Assembly: GCA_022842065.1 (NCBI GenBank)
Contig: JALHQH010000026.1
Coordinates: 1 to 64,000 of the forward strand
Reading direction: 5' to 3'
DNA: 64,000 nucleotides
Source of the DNA: Caldilineaceae bacterium
Lineage (GTDB): Bacteria; Chloroflexota; Anaerolineae; Caldilineales; Caldilineaceae
Position numbers and translations under genes: made by a program. Each line of letters opens with the position of its first letter. Position 1 is the first letter of the stretch. Below the pieces are notes generated by a model. It had not been told where the DNA came from, ran no database searches, and saw only the letters and a program-made list of their open reading frames with translations. Shown here piece by piece: positions 45,191-53,629 of the stretch.

Positions 45191-45814
45191 ATGAAACTAA
45201 CAATTTTTGGCGCGACGGGCAGCATCGGCCTGCAATTGGTCGAGCAAGCACTTGAGGCAGGGCATAGGGTGACCGCCTTTGTACGCACCCCGGCGAAGTT
45301 GACGATCAAACACAACAATTTGCAGGTCGTCCAAGGGGATGTCCTGAACTTGGCTGCGGTCGTACAAGCCGTTGCTGGTCAGGAGGCTGTACTCTGTGCG
45401 CTTGGTGCCGGACTGAAAGGCAAGCTGCGCGCCGCAGGCACACGCAATATTATCCAGGCCATGGCGCAAGCTGGTGTCGAACGCCTTATTTGTCAAACCA
45501 CCCTTGGTGTTGGTGACAGTTGGGCGAATCTAAACTTCTACTGGAAGTACATCATGTTTAAGGGGCTGCTGGGTCAAGCATATGCCGACCATGTGCAGCA
45601 GGAAGCGTTTGTCAAACAAAGCGCGCTAAAGTGGACAATCGTCCGTCCTGGTGCCTTCACCGCTGGGCCGCGCACCGGCCAATATCGGCATGGCTTTGCG
45701 GCTACCGACAAGACGACCAAACTCAGCATCTCCCGTGCCGATGTGGCGGATTACATGCTAAAACAGTTGACGGATGATACCTATCTTTACAAGACGCCGG
45801 GGCTGTCATATTGA
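45191..45814 (+). CDS. NAD(P)-binding oxidoreductase, NmrA/SDR type
   Basis: 207 residues. The nucleotide loop GATGSIGLQ lies at residues 8-16, followed by VTAFVRTPAKL and the catalytic-region KWTIVRPGAFT. It has the fold of atypical short-chain dehydrogenases that bind NAD(P)H or act as redox sensors. AAGGAG precedes ATG. Divergent from the AraC-type regulator, so the two probably form a sensor-enzyme pair. Substrate unknown. Confidence 0.87.
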   Translation: MKLTIFGATGSIGLQLVEQALEAGHRVTAFVRTPAKLTIKHNNLQVVQGDVLNLAAVVQAVAGQEAVLCALGAGLKGKLRAAGTRNIIQAMAQAGVERLICQTTLGVGDSWANLNFYWKYIMFKGLLGQAYADHVQQEAFVKQSALKWTIVRPGAFTAGPRTGQYRHGFAATDKTTKLSISRADVADYMLKQLTDDTYLYKTPGLSY

Positions 45815-45873
45815 GGAGTTGGGTGCTATTTGACATGATAACGGGGCCATGCTGTTGTCGCATCCCTTGGCTG

Positions 45874-45917
45874 GCCGAGGACTTAGCCAACACGCTCTTG
45901 GCGCATAAGTCCTCGGC
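45874..45917. terminator. 12-bp hairpin between convergent genes
   Basis: GCCGAGGACTTA and TAAGTCCTCGGC pair across a 20-nt loop, between the reductase and the convergent histidine kinase gene. Confidence 0.4.
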
Positions 45918-45924
45918 TACGCCC

Positions 45925-47055
45925 TTATCCGGATCGTGGAAATCGAGCGGTAAAGGTCGTACCCGCTGCTGCCGAGGAGGTGACATCGATGGTTCCCCCA
46001 TGGGCATAAACGATTTCTTTGGCAATGTAAAGCCCTAAACCAAGGTTGATCGACCTTGGCTCATGCTCGCTAATTGCTTCATCCTCGCCACGAATCAAGG
46101 AATCGAAGATTGTTCCGATCACATCGGGCGCAATCGGGTTGCCATGGTTATGTACCGCTAATCGTACCTCTTCTGGCTGGCCATTGATGATGACGCTGAT
46201 GGGTGAGTCTGGCCACCCGTACTGGATTGCGTTGCCAAGCAAATTGGAGAAGACCTGCCCGATGCGGGGCTTATCCCATTCGCCTACCGTATCACCAGAG
46301 ATCTTAAGCGTGATCATACGTTGCGGATGCATCACCCGTATCTCATCGACCAACAGCCAGCACACCGCGCCTAGATCCATCTGCTCCCTGCTTACGGCAA
46401 TTCCTGATCCAAGCCGCACGCGGGTTAGATCGAGCAGATGATTCAGGATTTCCGTTGCGCGCTGGGTACTCTTAACAATTCGGGATACCAACTTCGTTTG
46501 CTTTTCATTGAGCGTTCCTGTTTTCAGCGCAAGCTGTGCAGACATGAGCGTAATCCCGAGGGGATTACGGAGGTCATGGCTTAATATGCCTAAAAATAAG
46601 TTTCTGGAATAATCGAGCTTTTTTGTGTAACGCGTGATTGATTCCGTCAATGCCTGATCGATGGCTTCGTTAAATCTGATCAAATCTGCAATATCCAGAT
46701 CCGTCACGTCCATCCGTTGCACGCGCCATAATTTAATAACGCTAGCACGCAGTGCCCGGTATTCTGAAACCATCTGATCCAGATTAAAGCCATCGCTCCG
46801 GCGTAAATCTGCATGGATTTCTGCGACGCTTTCGATCGAACTCTTGGGCTTTTCGCCATGCGATTTTTCGATTTGTTCAGCGTTGCTTTGCGCGGACTCG
46901 ATATCATCGGCAATAAATTCGAGGATGGACGGGGCATGGTTGCGCAGGGCAAGCGGACTCATACTCGCGGCGGCTGGGAGCAGTGTGCGCGCAAAGTTTT
47001 CCCATTCGACGGTGATTGGTTGTATATTTGCACGAATAAAGACAGCTAAGCGCAT
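45925..47055 (-). CDS. Sensor histidine kinase with RsbRD-type N-terminal domain
   Basis: 376 residues. The first ~145 residues form an all-helical domain resembling the RsbRD N-terminal sensor. The phospho-acceptor is His160 in GILSHDLRNPLG, followed by N box NLLGNAIQYG and G box LGLGLYIAKEI. No membrane span, so cytoplasmic. There is no response regulator next to it; its partner is elsewhere. The input signal is unknown. Confidence 0.9.
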   Translation of the reverse strand: MRLAVFIRANIQPITVEWENFARTLLPAAASMSPLALRNHAPSILEFIADDIESAQSNAEQIEKSHGEKPKSSIESVAEIHADLRRSDGFNLDQMVSEYRALRASVIKLWRVQRMDVTDLDIADLIRFNEAIDQALTESITRYTKKLDYSRNLFLGILSHDLRNPLGITLMSAQLALKTGTLNEKQTKLVSRIVKSTQRATEILNHLLDLTRVRLGSGIAVSREQMDLGAVCWLLVDEIRVMHPQRMITLKISGDTVGEWDKPRIGQVFSNLLGNAIQYGWPDSPISVIINGQPEEVRLAVHNHGNPIAPDVIGTIFDSLIRGEDEAISEHEPRSINLGLGLYIAKEIVYAHGGTIDVTSSAAAGTTFTARFPRSG

Positions 47056-47155
47056 TGTTATCTCTCTTTTACTACGTTACAAATGAGGAAACCACTCTTC
47101 TGGCTTGACCCGTACTGAAGCGTATTTCTATTACTATTTAATCGAAATTTTCTAG

Positions 47156-47293
47156 TTAATCCTTCGCGCTACCTTACAATATAAAGGTTTGGTCTTCCGC
47201 AGCTATGGGGCGCGTGAAAAAGCAACCTTTGCGTGGTTTCGGGATCCGGCCTTACCGCCGCAGATCTTTGAGATCGCGGGGAGTGGGCGCTAG
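47156..47293 (+). pseudogene. Possible C-terminal gene remnant
   Basis: A 45-codon open stretch reads RSYGAREKATFAWFRDPALP and ends in a normal stop, but a stop codon just upstream and the absence of any start leave only a tail. The residue pattern looks protein-like. No family recognised. The 400-bp gap 47056-47454 holds nothing else. Confidence 0.3.
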
Positions 47294-47454
47294 GAGTCGT
47301 AGTGTATTGACACCACAGCTACCTTCACAGGATTCGCAGTGCGCTTAAGCAAAGAAAAACCGCCAAATCGCGCTTGGCAGCCTGTGCGCAAGCGGATGTG
47401 TGGTAGCCAACGAAGCGACCACATCGGACGGAATCGGCGCAGCATAATTTGTGG

Positions 47455-47670
47455 CTAAGTAAGCGAGCGCAGTAGACAACCGTTGACGCAGCTGGGCACG
47501 AAGATTAATTGTCGATAGCCGTGGCCAGATTGCTCAAAATCAAAGGTGGCGCGCCACGTGCGCCACGCCTGTACGGCTTTTTCGCCCTCACCCAGCGCAG
47601 CATTGAGTAACTGTTGATCGACTGGTGTCATCCGGTTATTCAGCATCGTGCGCATTTGCATCAGGATCAA
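47455..47670 (-). pseudogene. N-terminal remnant of a nucleotidyltransferase-family protein
   Basis: 71 residues. The stretch LLNAALGEGEKAVQAWRTWR resembles the N-terminal region of the long nucleotidyltransferase-family (NTP_transf_5) proteins found in polysaccharide loci, but the catalytic part is missing and the frame stops early. Directly downstream of a sulfotransferase gene on the same strand, so a once longer glycan gene pair is likely. Function lost or unknown. Confidence 0.4.
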
Positions 47671-47675
47671 ACTGG

Positions 47676-48431
47676 TTATGTTTCATCAAAATATACGCAC
47701 CAAGGCGTTTTAGCTAACGCGCTTTTCAGCTCGTCATAGTTTAAAATCAAATCGCGCAGCGGTTCGGGATTCTGTTTGCGTAAGTTGACTTTTGTGCGAT
47801 CCCATTGTTTTGCCCCAATGAAGGTGATAGCCTCCGTGACCACACGATCAAAATCGGCTACCATATCTTCATAGTAAATTTCCAAAATTGCCCGATCCTT
47901 AAAGCGCTGCTGTACTTGCTCTCTCCATAAGAGGCTCATCTCAATAAAGGTGACTAACTGTCGTTGATCAATGCGCACTTGCCGCTGTTCGAGTGGTGGT
48001 TTAATGCCCGGCCTATTTTCAAACCATTGGTGAGTTTTTTGGGCGATCTGTAAAGAGAGAAATAACCTTAAGTGGTTGCTCCGCATCAAATGAATGATTT
48101 TGAAATCCGGCAAGGCCTGAAGCTGCAACCACTCATCATTGGTTAAATGTGTATAAAATATTTTACAGCCGACAGCCTTTACTGAATTGGGATAATGCCG
48201 CAGCAAATTGGCGATGATGATCTCAAAATCTTTGCCCAAAACCCGTTGTTGCTTGCTAAATATTTCATTTTCCATATACACCTGGGGGCTGCTTTCCAGC
48301 GCCGTACGTAGCAAATTGGATCCTGTACGCCCTTGACCTAAGAGGATAAAGGGTGTGTAGGTGGAATGGGCGGGTAGTGGCAGCAGATAGTTGATTAATT
48401 TTTGAATTTTTGGTCTTACAATGCTGTACAT
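47676..48431 (-). CDS. Sulfotransferase, third in the window
   Basis: 252 residues. 5'-phosphosulfate loop LLGQGRTGSNLLRTALESS near residue 30, 3'-phosphate region IIHLMRSNHLRLFLS and a C-terminal EIYYEDMVADF. This resembles Stf0/Sulfotransfer_3-type enzymes that act on carbohydrates. ATG at 48431 is preferred because AAGGAG lies 12 bases before it; a longer frame runs into the transposase remnant. It is isolated from the main glycan locus by 6 kb. Confidence 0.83.
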   Translation of the reverse strand: MYSIVRPKIQKLINYLLPLPAHSTYTPFILLGQGRTGSNLLRTALESSPQVYMENEIFSKQQRVLGKDFEIIIANLLRHYPNSVKAVGCKIFYTHLTNDEWLQLQALPDFKIIHLMRSNHLRLFLSLQIAQKTHQWFENRPGIKPPLEQRQVRIDQRQLVTFIEMSLLWREQVQQRFKDRAILEIYYEDMVADFDRVVTEAITFIGAKQWDRTKVNLRKQNPEPLRDLILNYDELKSALAKTPWCVYFDET

Positions 48432-48487
48432 ATGCGTTTCGCTCCTTAACGCAAAACCAGTTAATATTGCGGCTTGCCCTATGCTGC

Positions 48488-48716
48488 TTTGACCCGGACG
48501 GAGATGACAAGAGCAAACTCGACCATGTGCACGAGATGTTGACCAACTGCGTCTATCAGAAATAGTTCCATTTTCGGGTCGTCTTGATGGATACTTGGTA
48601 TGCCACACGGCAGTTGATGCTGCACATTGAACGACTGCACAAGGTGTACTACTCGACGACTATATGCGCCAGCAACTCAAAAACCCTTCGATTTCTATGG
48701 CACTTGCGTAAGTCCT
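48488..48716 (+). pseudogene. IS701-like transposase remnant
   Basis: Reads FDPDGDDKSKLDHVHEML, then a stop codon at 48563, then VVLMDTWYATRQLMLHIERL, a stretch typical of DDE transposases of the IS701/IS4 type. The N-terminus, the catalytic Glu region and most of the C-terminus are missing. The remnant ends at CTTGCGTAAGTCCT, which matches the arm ends of the 61-bp repeats. Degenerate, not functional. It truncates the region upstream of the third sulfotransferase. Confidence 0.7.
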
Positions 48717-48940
48717 AATCTAGATGAAGTTGTCTCGTGCTGCGGATAAGGCGCAGTTGTCTCTGCCGTCCGCGTGAGCGTGCCGGTTTACTCACGCGCT
48801 TCATATACCCCAATTGGGCCGTTTGACAGCATAATTGGGTCATGCTATTGTAGCACAACTTGACTGGTAAATTCTCACTCGCATCGATTACCCAGTCTAT
48901 CTACCGTTGTCACCACAATTACCACGAGGAACCACTCTGC

Positions 48941-50251
48941 ATGAACAGCCTACTTTTTGCCGGTGTGGGCCGCACCGATATCACGCCGCCATTAGGCACC
49001 GCGCTGGCCGGCTATCCGCTCCACGACCGCGTTGCCGAGAGCATCCGCGATCCACTGCATGCAACGGCGTTGGTGCTGGCGCGCGGCGATTGCACCGTGG
49101 CGATCATCAGCTTGGATTGGATCCTGATCGAAGCGGAGGAAGTGGCCGAGATCCGGCGCCTTGTCCACGCCCAAACCGGGATCACACCGGCCAATGTGAC
49201 GGTTTCCGTGATCCAATCCCATTCGGCCCCGCGCACCTTTTCCGCCTTTGGCTGGGGTGACAAAGATCGACCCTATGTCAGTGCCGTGCTGCCGCGCATT
49301 GTCAAGGCTGTGGAGCAAGCGGTGTCCAACCTTCAGCCCGCGCTCGTCGGCATTGGCACAACGCAGAGTGATGTGGGGATCAACCGCCGGCAGATCCGCC
49401 CTGATCATACGGTTGCTTTGGGCGTTAACCTTTGGGGGCCATATGACCCGGTGATGACGGTCCTGCGCTTTGAAGGTGCCAACGGGCCGTTGGCGACGCT
49501 GGTCCACTATGGCGCGCATCCCACGGTCTTTAGCGGCAAGAGTCGCGCCATTTCGCGCGACTGGCCCGGCGTCATGGTGGACCGCGTCGAGGCGTTGACT
49601 GGCGTACCGACGCTCTTTATCAACGGCGCGGTGGGTGATGTGGCCCCGCGCACCAACTTTATGAGTGCGGTCGGCGACGGCGAAATTGCTTTGTTAGAGG
49701 TCGGCACCCGCGCTGCCGCCGATGCCCTGCGCGCCTATCGCTCGATTAAAGAGTTACGCGATCTGGCGTTAGCCGTGGTGACGGAGGAGATCCTGCTGCC
49801 CTATCGACCGCTGGCCGATCTAGCCGAGGCAAAGCAGCAACTGGCCGCAGCCGAGGCGAACAAAGAACAATGGGGTCAACCCATGTGCGATTATCGCCAC
49901 TGGCAGTCGGTCGTTAATGCACACAGCGGTGAGGCCGCCGCCGGCGTCACCTTTGCGCAGACGATTACCCGGTTGGGGCCGGTTGCCTTGGTCCCCTTTC
50001 CCGGCGAACCTTTTACCGAGATTGTGTTGCGGCTGCGTGACCAAAGTCCCTTTCAATACACCCTCTGTGCCAGCACCACTAATGGTTCGTGGGGCTATTT
50101 TGTAACGCGCGAATCACTGCACCGTGGCGGCTATGAAGTGTGGGTCGGCAAAGCGTATGGTGCCTACATCTTTGCCGAAACCATCGACGACGCCCTGCTT
50201 GATGCGAATCTACCCTTGTTGCGTGCGCTTTATGCGGCTGGTGACGCGTAA
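48941..50251 (+). CDS. Neutral/alkaline ceramidase-like hydrolase
   Basis: 436 residues of the neutral ceramidase N-terminal domain type: AGVGRTDITPPLG at the start, RDPLHATALVLARGD, VIQSHSAPRTFSAFGWGD, TLVHYGAHPTVFS with metal-binding His, and INGAVGDVAPR. Family members cleave the amide of ceramide or act on other amides; many bacterial homologues lack the C-terminal domain and their substrate is unproven. No signal peptide. ATG at 48941 follows CGAGGA; an earlier ATG at 48860 is less likely. Confidence 0.85.
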   Translation: MNSLLFAGVGRTDITPPLGTALAGYPLHDRVAESIRDPLHATALVLARGDCTVAIISLDWILIEAEEVAEIRRLVHAQTGITPANVTVSVIQSHSAPRTFSAFGWGDKDRPYVSAVLPRIVKAVEQAVSNLQPALVGIGTTQSDVGINRRQIRPDHTVALGVNLWGPYDPVMTVLRFEGANGPLATLVHYGAHPTVFSGKSRAISRDWPGVMVDRVEALTGVPTLFINGAVGDVAPRTNFMSAVGDGEIALLEVGTRAAADALRAYRSIKELRDLALAVVTEEILLPYRPLADLAEAKQQLAAAEANKEQWGQPMCDYRHWQSVVNAHSGEAAAGVTFAQTITRLGPVALVPFPGEPFTEIVLRLRDQSPFQYTLCASTTNGSWGYFVTRESLHRGGYEVWVGKAYGAYIFAETIDDALLDANLPLLRALYAAGDA

Positions 50252-50266
50252 CGCTTGTGTCCAAAA

Positions 50267-50322
50267 ATTATCGTAGCGAGGCGAGTTGCAGCTTACGCTG
50301 CAACTCGCCTCGCTACGATAAT
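50267..50322. terminator. Perfect 26-bp hairpin between convergent genes
   Basis: 26-nt arms (ATTATCGTAGCGAGGCGAGT...) pair perfectly across a 4-nt loop, between the ceramidase-like gene and the CHAT gene that converge on it. Both strands lack T-tracts. Confidence 0.6.
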
Positions 50323-50329
50323 ATGAATT

Positions 50330-51289
50330 CTATTCCTCGTCCTCTGCTTCGCTCTCCACAAATTCGTATAGCCGAAATGGGAAGGCTTTATTTAACGTGG
50401 CGACCGTATTCAGCTTCTGCGTCTGGTCATAAAAGGCAAAGAGCTTTTGGCGTGTTTCAAAGAGGGCGCGCACCGGGTTGAGATGGTCGAGCAGGCTGGT
50501 AAAAAACCAGAGCAGCGTCTTGGTCGAGGAATCACCGGCATCGTTACTGATGATCGGGGCCAGATAGAACTGCGTGTCACTTTCCTCCTGAAAGGCATCC
50601 AGATAGGTCATATTCACCCCTTGTTGGCAGGCGTCAAAATAGACCAACCAGGCTTCCAGCTTGGCAATCAGTTCGGCGTCGATACTTTCGTCATTGAGCG
50701 CGACAGAGCCGTCATTCTCTTCGTCTAATTCGCCATGCGCACTGATGATCAACGCATCCACTTCGTCGGCGGCCGCTTTGACCATGCGCAGATCGGCATC
50801 TTTGGCTTCGGCATATTCGGCCTCTGCAATGAGCTCAGCAACCTGGCGGCAACCCTCTTCCGGGTCGGCGGTCAGGTCGGCGATCAGCAGCGCGTTGCCC
50901 AGCTCAATCACCGGTTCGTCGTCGCCATAGCCTTCGGCGACCTGGTAACAGACGCTGCGTTGTAAAAAGAGGTATTGCCCTTCAAAACGTAAGAGATCAA
51001 AGGTGCAGCGGATCAGATCTTCATAAACGATAAAGCGGATGCTGCTGCATTGCTGTAAATAGGTGGTGAACGGTGGGAGGAGCAGTGCGCTGAGGCTGTC
51101 AATCGTCTCGTCCAGGGCGTGGGTTTTATGCGCTTGTTTCTCTTCGAGAATCGCATAAATCGTCTTAAATTGCGCCACAATGCTGTTGGCCTGGCCGGCC
51201 AGCCGGATTTCCTTTTCCGCATTGTCGGTTTCGGCGTAGATACAAAAATCGTTCTGTTCAGTCCAAAATTCTAACCATAGTGTACTCAT
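50330..51289 (-). CDS. Stand-alone CHAT-domain (caspase-like) protease
   Basis: 319 residues, one CHAT caspase-fold domain with no TPR or other partner domain. The catalytic dyad is visible: His185 in LIISAHGELD and Cys221 in YFDACQQG, with the preceding strand MVKAAADEVDA and the following YLAPIISND. The N-terminal part contains the usual CHAT linker pattern FIVYEDLIRCTFDLLRFEG. CHAT proteases cleave specific proteins when triggered in cell-death or phage-defence modules. Here it lies 330 bp from a trypsin-like protease on the same strand. Start ATG 51289 is supported by AAGGAG; an upstream start would lengthen it by 11 residues. No activator recognised. Confidence 0.78.
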   Translation of the reverse strand: MSTLWLEFWTEQNDFCIYAETDNAEKEIRLAGQANSIVAQFKTIYAILEEKQAHKTHALDETIDSLSALLLPPFTTYLQQCSSIRFIVYEDLIRCTFDLLRFEGQYLFLQRSVCYQVAEGYGDDEPVIELGNALLIADLTADPEEGCRQVAELIAEAEYAEAKDADLRMVKAAADEVDALIISAHGELDEENDGSVALNDESIDAELIAKLEAWLVYFDACQQGVNMTYLDAFQEESDTQFYLAPIISNDAGDSSTKTLLWFFTSLLDHLNPVRALFETRQKLFAFYDQTQKLNTVATLNKAFPFRLYEFVESEAEDEE

Positions 51290-51616
51290 TCCGCGCTCCT
51301 TTAGCAGTGGTTGTTGGCCCAAAGAACGTGGTTCTCGGGGAAGGAGTTATTCTACTGAGAAAGGTGGAAGAGTGCAAGATTTTCGTTTGGTAGAGGTAAG
51401 GTTGCTTGCTGAGGTGTGATCTATTGAAGTGATATTGGCGTTCACCCACACGATAGATCATGTTGCCGTTGCACGCTGCTTGCAGATGGCTTCCAGGGGA
51501 TAGATATTGCTGTGGATCTTGGAGTAGAAAAGGGTTTTCCTGATGGGTTTTAATGGTTATGGTGGCGAATGCTAAGCTCAGCCGTGCAAAGCATTGGTTG
51601 GAGCGTATTGTTAGGC
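51290..51616 (-). other. Gap between the two protease genes, no gene recognised
   Basis: 327 bp. An open frame spans most of it and overlaps both protease genes, but its sequence has no recognisable pattern. The region is visibly more AT-rich than most of the window. A promoter or small ORF cannot be ruled out. Confidence 0.3.
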
Positions 51617-52315
51617 TTATATTATATCTGCCAGATAGAAGCATGGAGTGACTGCTGAAAGTTTTCCGCCAGTATTATCAGAAATTGTTCCATGCATTAT
51701 TCCGTAACATACCGTTTTCTCTTTGGTTAACATCATTGTGCCTGTGTTTATGTAACCTAAATCGAATATTGGGCATCCGCTATATCCGCCCACGCTTGGA
51801 TTTTCTAGTAAAAAGAAGTCGCAGGGAGTGTTCGTATCAGCTCGGTTCAAAGTAATAAATGAGGACGAGGCATATGAACGATAGGTTAGTGGGCTGAACC
51901 GCCCAAAAGCGCCAAGTCCATTTGGGAATCCCACGGAGGTCAACTCGAAATCTCTCGAAACAACCGTTTTATCGGTATGAATTTGACCATACGGGAAAAA
52001 CCGATTTTGCAAATGATTTTGGTTTTCAATCGTCATTTGAACAGGCAATATGGATATATCCGCTTTAGGATGATGCTTCCATGAGAGATTCTGATTAAAC
52101 TGTGTAAGTCTAAGCTCAGTGCTATTACCTTGCTCATCGCTTATAACTACTTTTGTCGATCCATTACAAGTTGTAGCCACATGGGTTGCTGTGACCATAT
52201 ATAGATTGTTGTTGTTTTTGGCTACAAATATTCCAGTTCCTACCGACTCTCCATTTAGTACTGGGGTTCGAAGATTAAATACCACTCTAAAAGTTTGATC
52301 CCGTTGCAAAATCAT
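51617..52315 (-). CDS. Trypsin-like serine peptidase
   Basis: 232 residues. The triad is visible: His45 in VTATHVA, Asp86 in KADISIL and Ser179 in GGYSGCPIFD. The small size and absence of a signal peptide indicate an intracellular enzyme of the HtrA/DegP-like chymotrypsin fold but without a PDZ domain. It would cut proteins after activation; no regulatory domain is seen. Sequence is AT-richer than the flanks, consistent with horizontal acquisition. Lies 5' of the CHAT protease on the same strand. Confidence 0.8.
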   Translation of the reverse strand: MILQRDQTFRVVFNLRTPVLNGESVGTGIFVAKNNNNLYMVTATHVATTCNGSTKVVISDEQGNSTELRLTQFNQNLSWKHHPKADISILPVQMTIENQNHLQNRFFPYGQIHTDKTVVSRDFELTSVGFPNGLGAFGRFSPLTYRSYASSSFITLNRADTNTPCDFFLLENPSVGGYSGCPIFDLGYINTGTMMLTKEKTVCYGIMHGTISDNTGGKLSAVTPCFYLADII

Positions 52316-52389
52316 TCTTGTGTCATCCTCGGTCGGCTAACTATAGTTTTTACGGTGTTCCCCAATTACTCAGTGTAACCAGCACTTCT

Positions 52390-52870
52390 ACAGGGTATCC
52401 TGTGTGTCTACATAGATAATAGTGGATTTCACCTGTTGCCACAAAAGTTGTCCGTATAATAATCTGTGGCAAAACGAAAATCTGTCATACTTTTGTTACT
52501 TCTACTTACAATATTCTTAAGTTGCGCTGCTTTCTTAAGAACGTTTTGTCTTGAAGAAATTTCATCTTTGGCGCCAAGCGCTAATTGCCAGTATACTGGC
52601 TTCCAATTGCGTTGTCAACTAAAATTCGTGAGCCTTACAATGGAAAAAACAAAAAACTGTGGTAACTGCTGCCATGGCTACCATAGTACAGAAACCCTAA
52701 TTGTCAATCTACTGTGATCCTATGGAACTTTTCCATCCAGCGAGAAGTCACTCCGCAAAGTGACCATCGTCTTTACCGCTCCCGTTGCTGACTCCCAAAT
52801 AGAACGCGGATTAGGAGGATTTTTATCCGCGTTCATCCACCTAACCCAGCCCAGCCTCTCCATTACCTAG
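52390..52870 (+). repeat. Diverged copy A of the giant-gene downstream flank
   Basis: Sequence matches 57160-57870 across blocks: GATAATAGTGGATT, GGCAAAACGAAAATCTGT, GCGTTGTCAACTAAAATT, and CGTCTTTACCGCTCCCG against the other copy's CGTCTTTGCCAATCCCG. It also contains an 83-codon open frame (52466-52717) whose start AKRKSV and AAF-RTF-LE segment recur in copy B; the N-terminal block looks weakly like a signal peptidase I leader, not functional. Copy A shows the empty site CCCAAATAGAACGCGG of the element inserted in copy B. Confidence 0.7.
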
Positions 52871-52875
52871 CAACA

Positions 52876-52900
52876 ATCGACGAAGACAGGATCGGCCGGC
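52876..52900 (-). pseudogene. Fragment of the giant repeat gene (left part)
   Basis: Minus strand reads PADPVFVDCC and stops, matching PTDPVFIVINAKG encoded near 58026-58050 in the giant gene. It is the left piece of a broken copy; the right piece is at 53630. Confidence 0.5.
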
Positions 52901-52933
52901 TTATGCACCACCGAACCCAGGTTGAAAACAAGG

Positions 52934-53362
52934 TTAGAGGCTTGTCTGCGCAATGCCATCGCGTATCGCAGCTTGAAGTATCTCGCTGTTTATATCTTTT
53001 AGCCGCTTGAACTTAACGCAATACCCCGTTACGCTGGCCTTGCCGAGTTCTTTGCCATATTTCTCGGCTAAGTACTTTTTATCTTCGATGCCGAGGATAT
53101 AGACCGAGATGCCGGTTGTGTTTGCGCTGATCCCAATTTGATAGAACTCTTTGGTTTTTCCATCGGCATATTTTCTGGACTGTAATCCATAGCCTATGTT
53201 AGGGTTAGAAACCGTTCGCCCGTTCTCGTCTTTGCCATCTAGGAACCACAACCGACATGCTGGCATCAACGCCAGCATGATGCCGTGCAGCTCTTGCATA
53301 TCACTGCGTTTTGGTTCAGGTTGAGTGGCAATATACTCTCTGATTTGTTCGTGTGTGTTCAT
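52934..53362 (-). CDS. DUF1801 family protein
   Basis: 142 residues of the DUF1801 (YdhG-like) type, with the block SDMQELHGIMLALMPACRLW and a C-terminal half YVKFKRLKDINSEILQAAI-like. The family is uncharacterised; some members resemble the CyaY/YjbR fold. ATG at 53362 is preferred; an earlier ATG at 53410 would overlap the preceding small gene. It lies inside the segment that interrupts the broken copy of the giant gene. Confidence 0.7.
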   Translation of the reverse strand: MNTHEQIREYIATQPEPKRSDMQELHGIMLALMPACRLWFLDGKDENGRTVSNPNIGYGLQSRKYADGKTKEFYQIGISANTTGISVYILGIEDKKYLAEKYGKELGKASVTGYCVKFKRLKDINSEILQAAIRDGIAQTSL

Positions 53363-53384
53363 ATAAAAGGTTATCTCTTGCTCT

Positions 53385-53582
53385 TCAATTCCAGCCCACT
53401 TTTTGGACATTATGTTGCCACTCTTCTGCTGTCAATTCTTTGATAATATCTGGACAGAGTATGTTGTCTAAAGTAACCAGCTCTTTGAGTTGCAGTAACT
53501 GACTCCACTGTAGGTAGTTGACCCAACTGCTACCTGCCTCTGGGCCAAATTTTTCCACAGCAACATACCATGGGTTTGCCAT
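53385..53582 (-). CDS. Small hypothetical protein
   Basis: 65 residues; the N-terminal WYVAVEKFGPEAGSSWVNYL and ELTAEEWQHNV look like a genuine protein, similar in feel to hypothetical proteins that start with this pattern and run to about 150 residues, so the gene may be truncated. It lies just upstream of the DUF1801 gene on the same strand and within the insertion that splits the decayed giant-gene copy. Confidence 0.5.
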   Translation of the reverse strand: MANPWYVAVEKFGPEAGSSWVNYLQWSQLLQLKELVTLDNILCPDIIKELTAEEWQHNVQKVGWN

Positions 53583-53629
53583 ATCGATGAACCTTCTTTG
53601 TCCTCTTGACTAAATGTTTTGTAAAACAG

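Noticed and set aside
45925..47055. Two-component operon with a response regulator
   Set aside because: No receiver-domain gene lies next to the kinase on either side.
51258..51644. 128-codon frame between the two protease genes
   Set aside because: Overlaps both proteases and has no recognisable pattern or ribosome-binding site; listed only as a gap.
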